Shown in pieces: positions 35,495-43,522 of a DNA stretch of 64,000 nt. The notes beneath the pieces are model-generated. The model searched no databases. It worked only from the letters and a program-made list of their open reading frames with translations, and was not told the DNA's origin. The DNA lies in contig NZ_AP028679.1 of NCBI RefSeq assembly GCF_037076455.1, positions 3,673,501 to 3,737,500 on the forward strand, read 5' to 3'. Position 1 is the stretch's first letter; each line of letters starts with the position of its first letter. Source of the DNA: Desulfoferula mesophila (lineage in GTDB: Bacteria > Desulfobacterota > Desulfarculia > Desulfarculales > Desulfarculaceae). The translations under genes and the position numbers were made by a program.

Positions 35495-36235
35495 TTATCG
35501 GTGAGTCGAGGGGTTTGCAACCTTTGCCCCCTGCCGGGCGGCCGAGCCGGGAACCTCTTGCAAGCGCCCCCCCACGAAGCGCAAGAGCACCGGGCCGGCC
35601 GGGGTGAGATATACGTAGTGCTGCTCGTCGTTGATGTAGTTGACCATGAAGGATCGCTGGGGCTTGCCCCAGGCCAACTCGGCCCACCACAGGTTGTCGC
35701 CCTTTTCCAGGCGGCCCGAGGCCAGGCGGCGCTTGAGCCCGGTGGGCAGGTTGGCCGTTTGCAGGCGGGCCAGACGGGACGCGTGCAGCGCGGCCGGGCC
35801 GGGAACCAGGGCCGCGTCCTCGGAGGGTATCCAGGCCAGGGCCTTGAGCCCCACCCTCCCCTGAGCGCCCACCTGGGGCGGCTCCGGCCCCAGGACGGCC
35901 GCGAGGGGCACCCACCAGGGTCCGGGCAGGGCCTCGGGTTCGAACAGCCACAGCTCGGGCCAGCCGGGCCGGGCGAGGCGGGCCAGCCAGCGCCCGGTCA
36001 CCGCCCGGCCGCCGGGCCCCAGGGAGGCGGCCACAAAGCCGCCCGGTTCCGGGCGCACGCAGGTCCAGGCTTCCAGGGCCGGGGCGACCAGGGGCGCGCC
36101 GCCCTGCACATTGCGCAACTGGGCGGGCGCTAGCAACACCACGGCCCGAACCGGGGGCGTCTGCCCCCCGGCAACGGCCGCGGCGGCCAGGCCCAGTATC
36201 AGGGCCCAAGCCGCCGCCGCAAGTGCGCGCCGCAA
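35495..36235 (-). CDS. Uncharacterised exported protein
   Basis: About 246 aa from a TTG at 36235, immediately after the SH3-anchor gene (8-nt gap). The N-terminus RRALAAAAWALILGLAAAAVAGGQ is a signal peptide. The mature protein is rich in Leu, Pro, Trp and Gly with no motif I recognise; the segment SFMVNYINDEQHYVYLTPAGP near residue 210 looks best conserved. Gene order suggests an envelope role with the SH3-anchor protein. The start is uncertain because no clear ribosome site is seen. Earlier in-frame codons read into the upstream gene. Confidence 0.55.
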   Translation of the reverse strand: MRRALAAAAWALILGLAAAAVAGGQTPPVRAVVLLAPAQLRNVQGGAPLVAPALEAWTCVRPEPGGFVAASLGPGGRAVTGRWLARLARPGWPELWLFEPEALPGPWWVPLAAVLGPEPPQVGAQGRVGLKALAWIPSEDAALVPGPAALHASRLARLQTANLPTGLKRRLASGRLEKGDNLWWAELAWGKPQRSFMVNYINDEQHYVYLTPAGPVLLRFVGGRLQEVPGSAARQGAKVANPSTHR

Positions 36236-36243
36236 TGGCCGGC

Positions 36244-36891
36244 CTAGTATATGGAGGAGTTCCAGCGCTTCTTGCGCCGGTGTAGGGCCAGGCCCATGAG
36301 CCAGCCGATGATCAGCACCCCGGCCCCGGCCAGGAACCATTTGAGGTTGCTGGAAAACTTGAGGGATTTGTTTTCCACCACCAGCTCGGTGTTTTGGGCG
36401 CTCTGGGCATCGAACTGGGCCTGCAGCTTCTGGTGGCGGTCCTTGAGGGCCATTACGTCGGCCGCGTCGGTGGAAAGCTTGTCGTAGCGGGCTTGCAGCT
36501 CGGCCAGCTTGGCCTGGGTGTCGGCCAGATCCTTCTTGAGGGTCTGGTTTTCCTGCTGCATCTGCTCCAGGCGGTTGGCCTGATCCTTGTTGGCCGGGTC
36601 CAGCTCGGCCAGGCGCAGCTTGGCCGGCCTCTCCTTTTGCATGAACCGGGTCAGGACCCAGCCCTCCTTGCCGTCGGCCAGGCGCACCTGAGTCCAGCCA
36701 TCGGGATTGGAGCCCAACATGGCCATCTTGTCCCCGGTCTCGGCCATGGCGATGACCTTGTTGCCGGTGCTGGGGCCCGAGCGCACCGTGATGCGAAGCT
36801 GGTCGGTCACATAAACGGTCTCTTGGGCCAGGGCGGGGGCCGCGGCCAGCAGCACAGCAAGAACAATCGCTGTAACTATACGATAAATCAT
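36244..36891 (-). CDS. SH3-domain membrane-anchored protein (TIGR04211/YgiM-like)
   Basis: 215 aa: signal peptide (RIVTAIVLAVLLAAAPALAQ), a bacterial SH3 domain (VYVTDQLRITVRSGPS...EGWVLTRFM, residues about 25-85), a long coiled coil (NRLEQMQQENQTLKKDLADTQ and onward, about 105-175) and a C-terminal membrane anchor (FLAGAGVLIIGWLMGLAL) with a basic tail. This is the YgiM/TIGR04211 layout of proteobacteria, thought to sit in the periplasm facing the cell wall. The ATG at 36891 has GGAGG 9 nt upstream; a TTG at 36900 abuts that site and is rejected. Confidence 0.83.
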   Translation of the reverse strand: MIYRIVTAIVLAVLLAAAPALAQETVYVTDQLRITVRSGPSTGNKVIAMAETGDKMAMLGSNPDGWTQVRLADGKEGWVLTRFMQKERPAKLRLAELDPANKDQANRLEQMQQENQTLKKDLADTQAKLAELQARYDKLSTDAADVMALKDRHQKLQAQFDAQSAQNTELVVENKSLKFSSNLKWFLAGAGVLIIGWLMGLALHRRKKRWNSSIY

Positions 36892-36924
36892 TATTATCAA
36901 CCTCCGTGCGCTTAGGCTCCCCTG

Positions 36925-36953
36925 AACTTAACAAACTGCCGTGATGCTGTCAA
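36925..36953 (-). promoter_or_regulatory. Candidate promoter for the SH3-anchor gene
   Basis: Minus-strand TTGACA (36948-36953), 17-nt spacer, TAAGTT (36925-36930). The -35 is perfect and the -10 is weak. It lies 34 nt upstream of the ATG. Confidence 0.5.
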
Positions 36954-37199
36954 CGAGGACGCCGGACGCGCTGGAACCACCGGAAAAGCCAAGATTTTTC
37001 CACACAGCCCGGCGGCGGCCCACCCTGGCCGCTCCTAAGCGCCGCGCCGGACAAAGCGGCAATCGGGCCACGAGGCCGAGCCCCCCGGGTCCCTCCCGCT
37101 GTGTTCCAGACTACACCTCCGGCGGGCCCTTGGTCAGCCAAATCCATGGCAAGGGGCATGGGGACAGTGAATTTGCTTGGCCCCCGCTGCAAACCTTTC
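36954..37199. other. Divergent intergenic region with no supported gene
   Basis: The 448-nt gap between the SH3-anchor gene and hbd holds the two outward-facing promoter candidates and no convincing coding frame. The middle part is GC-rich and featureless to my reading. Confidence 0.4.
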
Positions 37200-37227
37200 T
37201 GGACATCCGTGCTCAAATCGCTATGAT
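37200..37227 (+). promoter_or_regulatory. Candidate promoter for hbd
   Basis: TGGACA (37200-37205), 16-nt spacer, TATGAT (37222-37227); each box matches consensus at 5 of 6 bases. It would leave a leader of about 105 nt before the hbd ATG. Confidence 0.55.
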
Positions 37228-37339
37228 GTAGCTGTAAAGTAAGACCCAGGTGGGCCTCACGGGTTCTGGGGTGACTCGCCCTGGCCCGCCTTTGGTTTGC
37301 GCCTTCGGCTACAGCCTAAAAAATTCAAGAGGAGGAACC

Positions 37340-38203
37340 ATGAGCGAAATCAAAACCATCGGAGTGGTGGGCGCGGGCACCATGGGCAACGGCATCGCCC
37401 AGTTGGCCGCCCAGAGCGGGGCCCAGGTGATCATGCGCGACATCAAGGACGAGTTCGTCGAGCGCGGCCTGAAGTCCATCGACAAGTTCCTGTCCAAGGG
37501 CGTGGAGCGGGGCAAGGTGACCCCCGAGCAAAAGGCCGAGGTGTTGGGCCGCATCAAGGGCACCACCGACATGGCCGACCTGGCCCCCGTGGACTTCATC
37601 ATCGAGGCGGTGATCGAGGACCTGGCCCTCAAGAAAAGCGTCTACGGCGAGTTGGACGAGGTATGCCGCCCCGAGGTGATCCTGGCCACCAACACCAGCT
37701 CCATGAGCGTGACCCTCATCGCCGCGGCCACCAAGCGCCCGCAGCAGGTGGTGGGCATGCACTTCTTCAACCCCGCCCAGATCATGCGCCTGGTGGAGGT
37801 GATCCGCGGCTATGCCACCAGCGACGAGACCGTGGCCGTCACCGCCGCCCTGGCCCAGAAGATGGGCAAGGAGACGGTGGAAGTCAAGGTGGACAGCCCC
37901 GGCTTCATCGTCAACCGCCTGATGATCCCCCACATGGTGGAGGCGGCCCGCATGCTACAAGAGGGCGTGGCCACCCGCGAGGACATCGACAAGGCCATCA
38001 AGCTGGGCCTCAACTATCCCATGGGCCCTTTCGAGCTGATGGACTTCACCGGCATCGACATCTGCAAGTTCGTGGCCGACTACTTCGCCTTGGAGTTGAA
38101 CAAGGAGATGAAGTGGGACGTGCCCACCAACATGAAGAACCAGGTGCGCGCCGGACACCTGGGCCGCAAGAGCGGCAAGGGCTGGTACGACTACTCCAAG
38201 TAG
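37340..38203 (+). CDS. hbd: 3-hydroxybutyryl-CoA (3-hydroxyacyl-CoA) dehydrogenase
   Basis: NAD(P)-dependent enzyme interconverting 3-hydroxyacyl-CoA and 3-oxoacyl-CoA in beta-oxidation or butyrate-type pathways. 287 aa, the single-domain-pair length of Hbd. Motifs: IGVVGAGTMGNGIAQLAA, DFIIEAVIEDLALK, the catalytic His in VVGMHFFNPAQIMRLVEVI, SPGFIVNRLMIPHM, and GLNYPMGPFELMDFTGID. GAGGAGGA lies just before the ATG. It is monocistronic with its own promoter candidate and terminator. A link to the benzoyl-CoA/fatty-acid pathway is inferred. Confidence 0.93.
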   Translation: MSEIKTIGVVGAGTMGNGIAQLAAQSGAQVIMRDIKDEFVERGLKSIDKFLSKGVERGKVTPEQKAEVLGRIKGTTDMADLAPVDFIIEAVIEDLALKKSVYGELDEVCRPEVILATNTSSMSVTLIAAATKRPQQVVGMHFFNPAQIMRLVEVIRGYATSDETVAVTAALAQKMGKETVEVKVDSPGFIVNRLMIPHMVEAARMLQEGVATREDIDKAIKLGLNYPMGPFELMDFTGIDICKFVADYFALELNKEMKWDVPTNMKNQVRAGHLGRKSGKGWYDYSK

Positions 38204-38227
38204 CCCGCCCTGTCCAAAAACGTCAAA

Positions 38228-38261
38228 GCCCCCGCCCGGAAATCGGGCGGGGGCTTTTTTT
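38228..38261 (+). terminator. Strong Rho-independent terminator of hbd
   Basis: GCCCCCGCCCG (38228-38238), loop GAAAT, CGGGCGGGGGC (38244-38254), then seven T (38255-38261). It is a perfect 11-bp stem. Convergent transcription of the following minus-strand operon ends just beyond it. Confidence 0.93.
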
Positions 38262-38274
38262 GGGGCCGAGGCAG

Positions 38275-39120
38275 CTAGGCGGCGGTGGCCAGTATCGCGA
38301 ACTGCTCGGACTGGGGGTCATAGGCATCCCCGGCCACGCTGCCCAGGGTCTCTTGCAGCTCGAAGCGCTCGGCGGACAGCTCGCTTTTAAGATCCTCGGG
38401 CGTGAAGTGCTGCAGCCAGTTGAAGATCTCCCGGCGCTCGCCGGGCGCCACGATGGTGTATTTGTCCAGGGCCAACCTTTGTGGCTCGTACAGGAAGGTG
38501 TTCTGGAAGACGTAGTGGGGCTCCCGGGCCCAGAAGCCCTCGCCCGGACAAAACTCGTAGCCCGCGGATTGGCCCAGGCCCTGGAAGCGCGTCACGGAAA
38601 ACACGTCCAGCAGCAACGCCCCGTCGGGCCTGAGCAGGCTATGGAAAACCTTGAGCAGCTTGGCCCGCTGCACCGGGCTCAGGGCGCAGAAGTCGCAGTA
38701 GATGAGCAGGGCCAGGTCATAGCCCTCCTCGCCCGCGAACTCCAGGTAGTTTTGGCAGCGGTAGTCGATGTCCAGGCCCTGGGCCCGGGCCCGCTCCCGG
38801 GCGTAGGCGATGGAGCCAGGCGAGAAGTCCACGCCCATGACCGCCGCGCCGGTGGCGGCCAGGCCCTGGGCGTAGAGCCCCGGCCCGCAGCCGAAGTCGG
38901 CCACCCGCTTGCCCGGGCCCAGCTCGAAGCGCCGGCCGATCCAGGCCACCGCCCGGTCGATGAACGCGCCGGGGCGCGAGGCGGCCTCGCTGGCGTCATC
39001 CAGATGCGCGGACAGCATTTGGCCGGACACCCAGGGGTCGGTCCAGAGCTGGGCGGCGGTGTAGCGCTCCCAGGGGGCGGGGCGGCGATTGATCTCTTGC
39101 AGGCCCTCAAAATCGAGCAT
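38275..39120 (-). CDS. Class I SAM-dependent methyltransferase
   Basis: 281 aa. SAM motif RVADFGCGPGLYAQGLA near residue 72, acidic GVDFSPGSIAYARERA, and YDLALLIYCDFCALSP with LLRPDGALLLDVFS further on. The C-terminal half (FWAREPHYVFQNTFLYEP; EIFNWLQHFTPEDL) is like that of many uncharacterised small-molecule methyltransferases. Last gene of a three-gene minus-strand operon, 3 nt after the isochorismatase gene. Substrate unknown. Confidence 0.78.
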   Translation of the reverse strand: MLDFEGLQEINRRPAPWERYTAAQLWTDPWVSGQMLSAHLDDASEAASRPGAFIDRAVAWIGRRFELGPGKRVADFGCGPGLYAQGLAATGAAVMGVDFSPGSIAYARERARAQGLDIDYRCQNYLEFAGEEGYDLALLIYCDFCALSPVQRAKLLKVFHSLLRPDGALLLDVFSVTRFQGLGQSAGYEFCPGEGFWAREPHYVFQNTFLYEPQRLALDKYTIVAPGERREIFNWLQHFTPEDLKSELSAERFELQETLGSVAGDAYDPQSEQFAILATAA

Positions 39121-39123
39121 GGC

Positions 39124-39678
39124 TCACTCGCTCAGCAGCTCGTCCACCGTCTGCACGGTGAGCAAGGGGCGCAGGGGGCTCTTGCGGTAGAGGTCCAGGC
39201 ACTCGGCGTGGGCCTGGTCGCTGGTGGCGGTGGTGGCGTCCTCCACCATCACCGCGTAGAAATCGTGGCACACCGCGTCCAAAGCGGTGGTGAGCACGCA
39301 GTAGGGGGTCATCAGGCCGCAGGCGGCCACCCGCTCCACCCCCCACAGCCGCAGGGTCTGGTCCAGGTCGGTCTTGAAAAAAGCGCTCATGCGCCGCTTG
39401 GGCAGCCAGGTGTCCTGGGGTTCGCGGGTCAGCAGGCCGCTGACCTCGGCCCCCTCGGTGCCCCGCAGGCTGTGGTCCTTCATGCGCCCGCGAAAAAGGT
39501 AGTCTCCCGGTAGGAAGCTGTCGGTGGCGAAGATCACCGGCCAGCCCTTGGCCCGGGCCCCGGCGGTGAGGCGGTTTACCAGAGGCACGATGGCCTGGCC
39601 CCGCTGGGCGATGCCGGCGTGCCGGCTGCTCTCCAGGTTGTCCTTGACCATGTCCACCACCACCACCGCGGTTTTCAT
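39124..39678 (-). CDS. Isochorismatase family cysteine hydrolase
   Basis: 184 aa, with the catalytic triad of the family visible: Asp in VVVVDMVKDNL (residue 9), Lys near 97 in WLPKRRMSAFFKTDLDQ, and Cys in VAACGLMTPYCVLTTALDA near residue 127. Such enzymes hydrolyse isochorismate, nicotinamide or other amides; no specific substrate is readable. Its start overlaps the TIM-barrel gene's stop by 4 nt, so the two are coupled. Confidence 0.82.
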   Translation of the reverse strand: MKTAVVVVDMVKDNLESSRHAGIAQRGQAIVPLVNRLTAGARAKGWPVIFATDSFLPGDYLFRGRMKDHSLRGTEGAEVSGLLTREPQDTWLPKRRMSAFFKTDLDQTLRLWGVERVAACGLMTPYCVLTTALDAVCHDFYAVMVEDATTATSDQAHAECLDLYRKSPLRPLLTVQTVDELLSE

Positions 39679-40655
39679 GCCGAAGCCTCCTTGGTCCGAT
39701 GGTTATCGACCTGGGCGAAAAGCCCGGCCAGCAGCGCCGCGCCCTCGCGCATCTGTTCGGCCTCGGCCCCGGCGGCCACCTCCAGCACCTTGACCGGCGC
39801 GTGGCCCAGGGCCGCGCACAGGGCGGGCCAATCCATGTCCCCGGCACCAGGGGCCTGATGATCGTCGTGGCCCTGGGCGTCGTGCAGATGGCAGCCCACC
39901 AGGCCGGGCCCCATGGCCTCCAGCCAGTCCGAGGCCGCCTGCATCCCGGCCCGCTCCTGCACCCAGGCGTGGCCGCAGTCGTACCACAAGCCCAGGGGGG
40001 CTCCGGCGAAGCGCTTCAAGAGCAGGGTCAGCTCGTCAAAAGTGGGCACCTGGTAGGCGTGGTAGCGGTTTTCCAGGCCCAGGGCCACCCCCAGGGGCCC
40101 GGCCCGCTCGGCCAGACGCTCCAGGGAAAAACACACCGCGTCCAGGTGGCGGGGGGCGTACAGCGCCCGCTTCTTGAGATGCTGGGCCAGCTCCGGGGTC
40201 GTCTCCCCCGCGTCGGCCGCCCGGCGGATCACCCCCTTGTCGGCCGCCTCGCTCACCTCGCCCAGATGCAGCACCACCGCCGCGGCCTCCAGGTCGCTGG
40301 CCAGCTCCATGGTCCGGATGGTGTATTCCACCGCCCGCTCGCGCTCCTCGCGCTCCGGGGAGGCCAGGTTATATAGGTCGCCGCTGGCCTTTTCCCGGGG
40401 GACCCCCACGGGCAGGGGCGCGTAGTTGTGCACGCTGGACACCCCCCAGCCCCGCGTCTTGAACTCGGGCAGCAGGCGATCCACCACCTCGCCGGGCAGA
40501 CGGTATTCCAGCTCCAACAGATCCAGGTCGAGGCGATCCAACATAGACAGGATGGCCGCCGCCTCGGGGCCGGGGCCGTGAGGGGCGGCCTCCAGGGCCC
40601 GGGCCTTGGCCCAGACCGTGGAGACGGACAAACGGTTGCTGAATTGCTGATTCAC
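39675..40655 (-). CDS. Sugar phosphate isomerase/epimerase-like TIM-barrel protein
   Basis: About 326 aa, xylose-isomerase-like TIM barrel (AP endonuclease 2 superfamily). Metal-binding positions are visible in AAAVVLHLGEVSE, GVALGLENRYHAY (Glu), LGLWYDCGHAW (Asp, His) and VGCHLHDAQGHDDHQAPGAGDMDW (His, Asp). The GTG at 40655 gives the normal N-terminus (NQQFSNRLSVSTVWA); no strong ribosome site is seen, so the start is moderate. First gene of the operon with the isochorismatase and methyltransferase. Function beyond the fold is unknown. Confidence 0.72.
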   Translation of the reverse strand: MNQQFSNRLSVSTVWAKARALEAAPHGPGPEAAAILSMLDRLDLDLLELEYRLPGEVVDRLLPEFKTRGWGVSSVHNYAPLPVGVPREKASGDLYNLASPEREERERAVEYTIRTMELASDLEAAAVVLHLGEVSEAADKGVIRRAADAGETTPELAQHLKKRALYAPRHLDAVCFSLERLAERAGPLGVALGLENRYHAYQVPTFDELTLLLKRFAGAPLGLWYDCGHAWVQERAGMQAASDWLEAMGPGLVGCHLHDAQGHDDHQAPGAGDMDWPALCAALGHAPVKVLEVAAGAEAEQMREGAALLAGLFAQVDNHRTKEASA

Positions 40656-40799
40656 GACAGAGCCCAACTTGGCCGATACGCGAGGCCGAGGGAGGCGCGG
40701 GCAGGGGCGCTCCGGTCTCGAGGTTGTGTTTGCTTGGCGCAACGCTCTCGGCCGCCGAGCGGGGTCTCCCCTGCCCGGCGGCCCGGCGGCTTTACCTTG

Positions 40800-40829
40800 A
40801 TTTTAGCACCCTGCGGGCCCCATCCCCAA
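40800..40829 (-). promoter_or_regulatory. Candidate promoter of the TIM-barrel operon
   Basis: Minus-strand TTGGGG (40824-40829), 18-nt spacer, TAAAAT (40800-40805). The -10 matches 5 of 6. A GC-rich leader of about 140 nt would follow. Confidence 0.4.
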
Positions 40830-40863
40830 GCCAAGGGACCCCTACATTGCGTTTACGGCGCGG

Positions 40864-42066
40864 TTACGGCTCCACGTAACCGGGGGTCTTGCAGGCGGTC
40901 TTCTGGTAGGTGGCCCAGAAGGGGCTCATGGCCCTGAGGCGCTCGATGATCCCCGGCATGTGCTCCAAAACATGGTCCACGTCCGCCTCGGTGTTGTACA
41001 CGCTCAGCGAGAATCGGATGGAGCCGTGGGCCGCCGTGAAAGGCACGCCCATGGCCCGGAGCACATGGCTGGGCTCCAGGGAGCCGGAGGTGCAGGCGCT
41101 GCCGCTGCTGGCGCAGATGCCCAGGGACGACAGGTGCAACAGGATGGACTCGCCCTCCACGTACTCGAAGCTCACCGAGCTGGTGTTGGGCAGGCGGCGA
41201 TCCGGGTCGCCGTTGACCATGGTGGCCTCGATCTCGAGCAGCCCCGCCTCCAGGCGGTCCCGAAGGGCCTTGACCTTGCTGTTTTCCTCGTCCATGCGAA
41301 CGCGGGCCAGCTCGGCCGCCTTGCCCATGCCGATGATGTAGGGCACGTTCTCGGTGCCCGCCCGCCGGCCGTGCTCCTGGTGGCCGCCCTTGATGAAGGG
41401 CACGAAGGGGGTTCCCTTGCGGATGTAGAGCACCCCGATGCCCTTGGGGGCGTGCAGCTTGTGGCCCGACAGGGCCAGCATGCTGATGGCGCTGCCCGCC
41501 AGGTCGATGGGCACCTTGCCCACCGCCTGGACCGCGTCGGTATGGAACAGCACCCCCTTGGCCGCGCAGATCTCGGCGATCTCGGGCACCGGGAAAATCA
41601 CCCCGGTCTCGTTGTTGGCCCACATCACGCTGACCAGGGCGGTGTCCTCGCGGATGGCCTCGGCCACCGCCTCCAGGTCCAGGTTGCCCTGGCGGTCCAC
41701 CTTGAGGAAGGTGACCTCATAGCCCTGGGCGGCCAGGTTCTGGCAGGTGTTGAGTACCGCCGGGTGCTCCACCCGGGTGGTGACGATGTGGCGCTTGCCC
41801 GGCTGGCTGGCCAGGGCGCTGTTCAGGGCGGTGTTGTCGCTTTCGGTGCCGCAGGAGGTGAAGACGATCTCCTCGGGCGAGGCCCCCAAAAGCTGGGCCA
41901 CCTGGACCCGCGCCGCGTCCACCTTGGCGCCCACCTGTCCGCCGAAGTTATGCATGGAGCTGGGGTTGCCGTAGTACTCGCCGAAAAAAGGCAGCATGGC
42001 CGCCACCACCTCGGGAGCCGCCTGGGTGGTGGCGTTGTTGTCCATGTAGACCACGCGCTCGCTCAC
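40864..42066 (-). CDS. nifS: Cysteine desulfurase NifS
   Basis: PLP enzyme that mobilises sulfur from cysteine for Fe-S cluster assembly on NifU. 400 aa. VVYMDNNATTQAAPEVV at the N-terminus, VMWANNETGVIFPVPEI, PLP lysine in LALSGHKLHAPKGIGVLY near residue 205, GGHQEHGRRAGTENV, and the catalytic loop cysteine in CASSGSACTSGSLEPSHVL near 330 (NifS/IscS-type long loop). The GTG at 42066 overlaps the nifU stop by 4 nt; GGAGGTGA is 7 nt upstream. In many non-fixing anaerobes this pair serves general Fe-S assembly. Confidence 0.94.
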   Translation of the reverse strand: MSERVVYMDNNATTQAAPEVVAAMLPFFGEYYGNPSSMHNFGGQVGAKVDAARVQVAQLLGASPEEIVFTSCGTESDNTALNSALASQPGKRHIVTTRVEHPAVLNTCQNLAAQGYEVTFLKVDRQGNLDLEAVAEAIREDTALVSVMWANNETGVIFPVPEIAEICAAKGVLFHTDAVQAVGKVPIDLAGSAISMLALSGHKLHAPKGIGVLYIRKGTPFVPFIKGGHQEHGRRAGTENVPYIIGMGKAAELARVRMDEENSKVKALRDRLEAGLLEIEATMVNGDPDRRLPNTSSVSFEYVEGESILLHLSSLGICASSGSACTSGSLEPSHVLRAMGVPFTAAHGSIRFSLSVYNTEADVDHVLEHMPGIIERLRAMSPFWATYQKTACKTPGYVEP

Positions 42067-42917
42067 GGCTTCACCTCCTCCACCTCCAGGTCCTCGCTGA
42101 CGAACTCCCGGAGCTTGCTCTGCACGAACTGGCCCAGGGTGGCCTGGCTGGCCGCGCAGGAGGAGCAGCGCCCCCGAAGGGAGACCATCACCTTGTCGCC
42201 GTCGATGTCGATGAGCTCGATGTCGCCGCCGTCGGCTTTGAGCGCCGGGCGCACCTCGCGCTCCAGGGTCTCCTCGATGAGCTTCATCTTCTGGATGTTG
42301 GTGAGCTTCTTTTTCTTGGCCGCCGGAGGTGTAACCTCCACCGGTTGCTGGGGCGCGGTGTTCCACAGGCGGTCCAGGATTTCCTGGATCTTTTCCTGGC
42401 AGTCGCCGCAGCCGCCGCCCGCCTTGGTGAAGTTGGTGATCTCCTCCACCGTGTGCAGGTCGTTGTTCAAGGCCACCTTCTCGATTTCCTTGTCCGTGAC
42501 CCCGAAGCACTGGCACACCACCTCGCCCTCGGCGCTGGGCAGGGGCTCCAGGCCCTTGTAGTTGCGAATGGCCGCCTGCAGGGCCTCCTCGCCCATCACC
42601 GAGCAGTGCATCTTTTCCTTGGGCAGGCCGCCCAGGAACTCGGCGATGTCCTTGTTGGTGAGCTTTTCGGCCTCCTCCAGGGTCATGCCCTTGACCATCT
42701 CGGTAAGGGCGCTGCTGGAGGCGATGGCGCTGGCGCAGCCGAAGGTCTGGAACTTGGCGTCGGCGATGCGGCCCTGCTCGTCCAGCTTGAAGGTGAGCTT
42801 GAGGGCGTCGCCGCAAGCCAGGCTGCCCACCTCGCCCACTCCGTCGGCGTCGGGTATCTCGCCCACGTTGACCGGCTCGGTGAAGTACTTTTTAACCTTG
42901 TCCGTGTATTCCCACAT
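42063..42917 (-). CDS. nifU: Fe-S cluster scaffold protein NifU (three-domain)
   Basis: Scaffold on which Fe-S clusters are assembled with NifS. The 284-aa protein has all three NifU domains. The IscU-like N-domain has cysteines in GSLACGDALKL, FQTFGCASAIASSSAL and EKMHCSVMGEEAL. The central Bfd-like [2Fe-2S] domain has VVCQCFGV and GGGCGDCQEKI. The C-terminal NifU/NfuA domain carries GRCSSCAASQATL. Its presence with the methylmalonyl-CoA epimerase gene 22 nt upstream suggests one transcript. Confidence 0.95.
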   Translation of the reverse strand: MWEYTDKVKKYFTEPVNVGEIPDADGVGEVGSLACGDALKLTFKLDEQGRIADAKFQTFGCASAIASSSALTEMVKGMTLEEAEKLTNKDIAEFLGGLPKEKMHCSVMGEEALQAAIRNYKGLEPLPSAEGEVVCQCFGVTDKEIEKVALNNDLHTVEEITNFTKAGGGCGDCQEKIQEILDRLWNTAPQQPVEVTPPAAKKKKLTNIQKMKLIEETLEREVRPALKADGGDIELIDIDGDKVMVSLRGRCSSCAASQATLGQFVQSKLREFVSEDLEVEEVKP

Positions 42918-42939
42918 GTCTTGGTCTCCAAACGACCGA

Positions 42940-43350
42940 TTAGTGGTGGTCCTGGGGGTACTCCACCAGCTCGATGAGAACCCCGTGGGTGGCTTTGGGA
43001 TGCAAGAACACCACCCGGCTGCCGTGGGCGCCGGGGCGGGCCTCGTCGCTGGTCAAGGGAACCCCCTTGGCCTTCAACTCGGCCACCGCCTGGTCGACGT
43101 CGTCCACCTCGAAAGCCAGGTGGTGGATGCCTTCGCCCTTTTTATCGATATATTTGCTCATCACCCCCTCGGGGGTGGTGCTCATCACCAACTCGATGTT
43201 GGTCTCCCCCACCGGGAGGAAACCGGTCCTCAGCTCGCCCACCGCGTCGGTGGAGGTCAGCTCCAGGGGGAGCATCTCGGTGTAGACCTTCTGCACCTCG
43301 TCCACGTCCTTGACCGCCACGCCGATATGGGCCAACCTTTTGACTTTCAT
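42940..43350 (-). CDS. mce: Methylmalonyl-CoA epimerase
   Basis: 136-aa vicinal-oxygen-chelate enzyme interconverting (R)- and (S)-methylmalonyl-CoA, for propionyl-CoA or odd-chain fatty-acid metabolism. Metal ligands are visible in RLAHIGVAVKD (His), NIELVMSTTP (Glu), GIHHLAFEVDD (His) and GVLIELVEY (Glu). The ATG at 43350 begins at MKVKRLAHIG, the usual N-terminus. First gene before nifU-nifS. No mutase subunit is in this window. Confidence 0.9.
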   Translation of the reverse strand: MKVKRLAHIGVAVKDVDEVQKVYTEMLPLELTSTDAVGELRTGFLPVGETNIELVMSTTPEGVMSKYIDKKGEGIHHLAFEVDDVDQAVAELKAKGVPLTSDEARPGAHGSRVVFLHPKATHGVLIELVEYPQDHH

Positions 43351-43522
43351 CGCACACCCCTCGCACGCGGGCAGTCGCGCCCGCAAAAAACGCCAAATTT
43401 TATTAATACAACTATCTAATCATATTAGTGTCTGCAAGGCACGGGCGCAAGTTTTCCCTAGTGCTCCAGGGGCTGTAAGCCCCGTCTGAATCCGGGATTG
43501 GGACGCCGGGACCGGGACCGGC

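Noticed and set aside
35495-36934. Single 479-aa protein across the SH3-anchor gene
   Set aside because: Its N-terminal half is the out-of-frame shadow of the SH3-anchor gene; only the part from about 36235 has a signal peptide and fits a gene.
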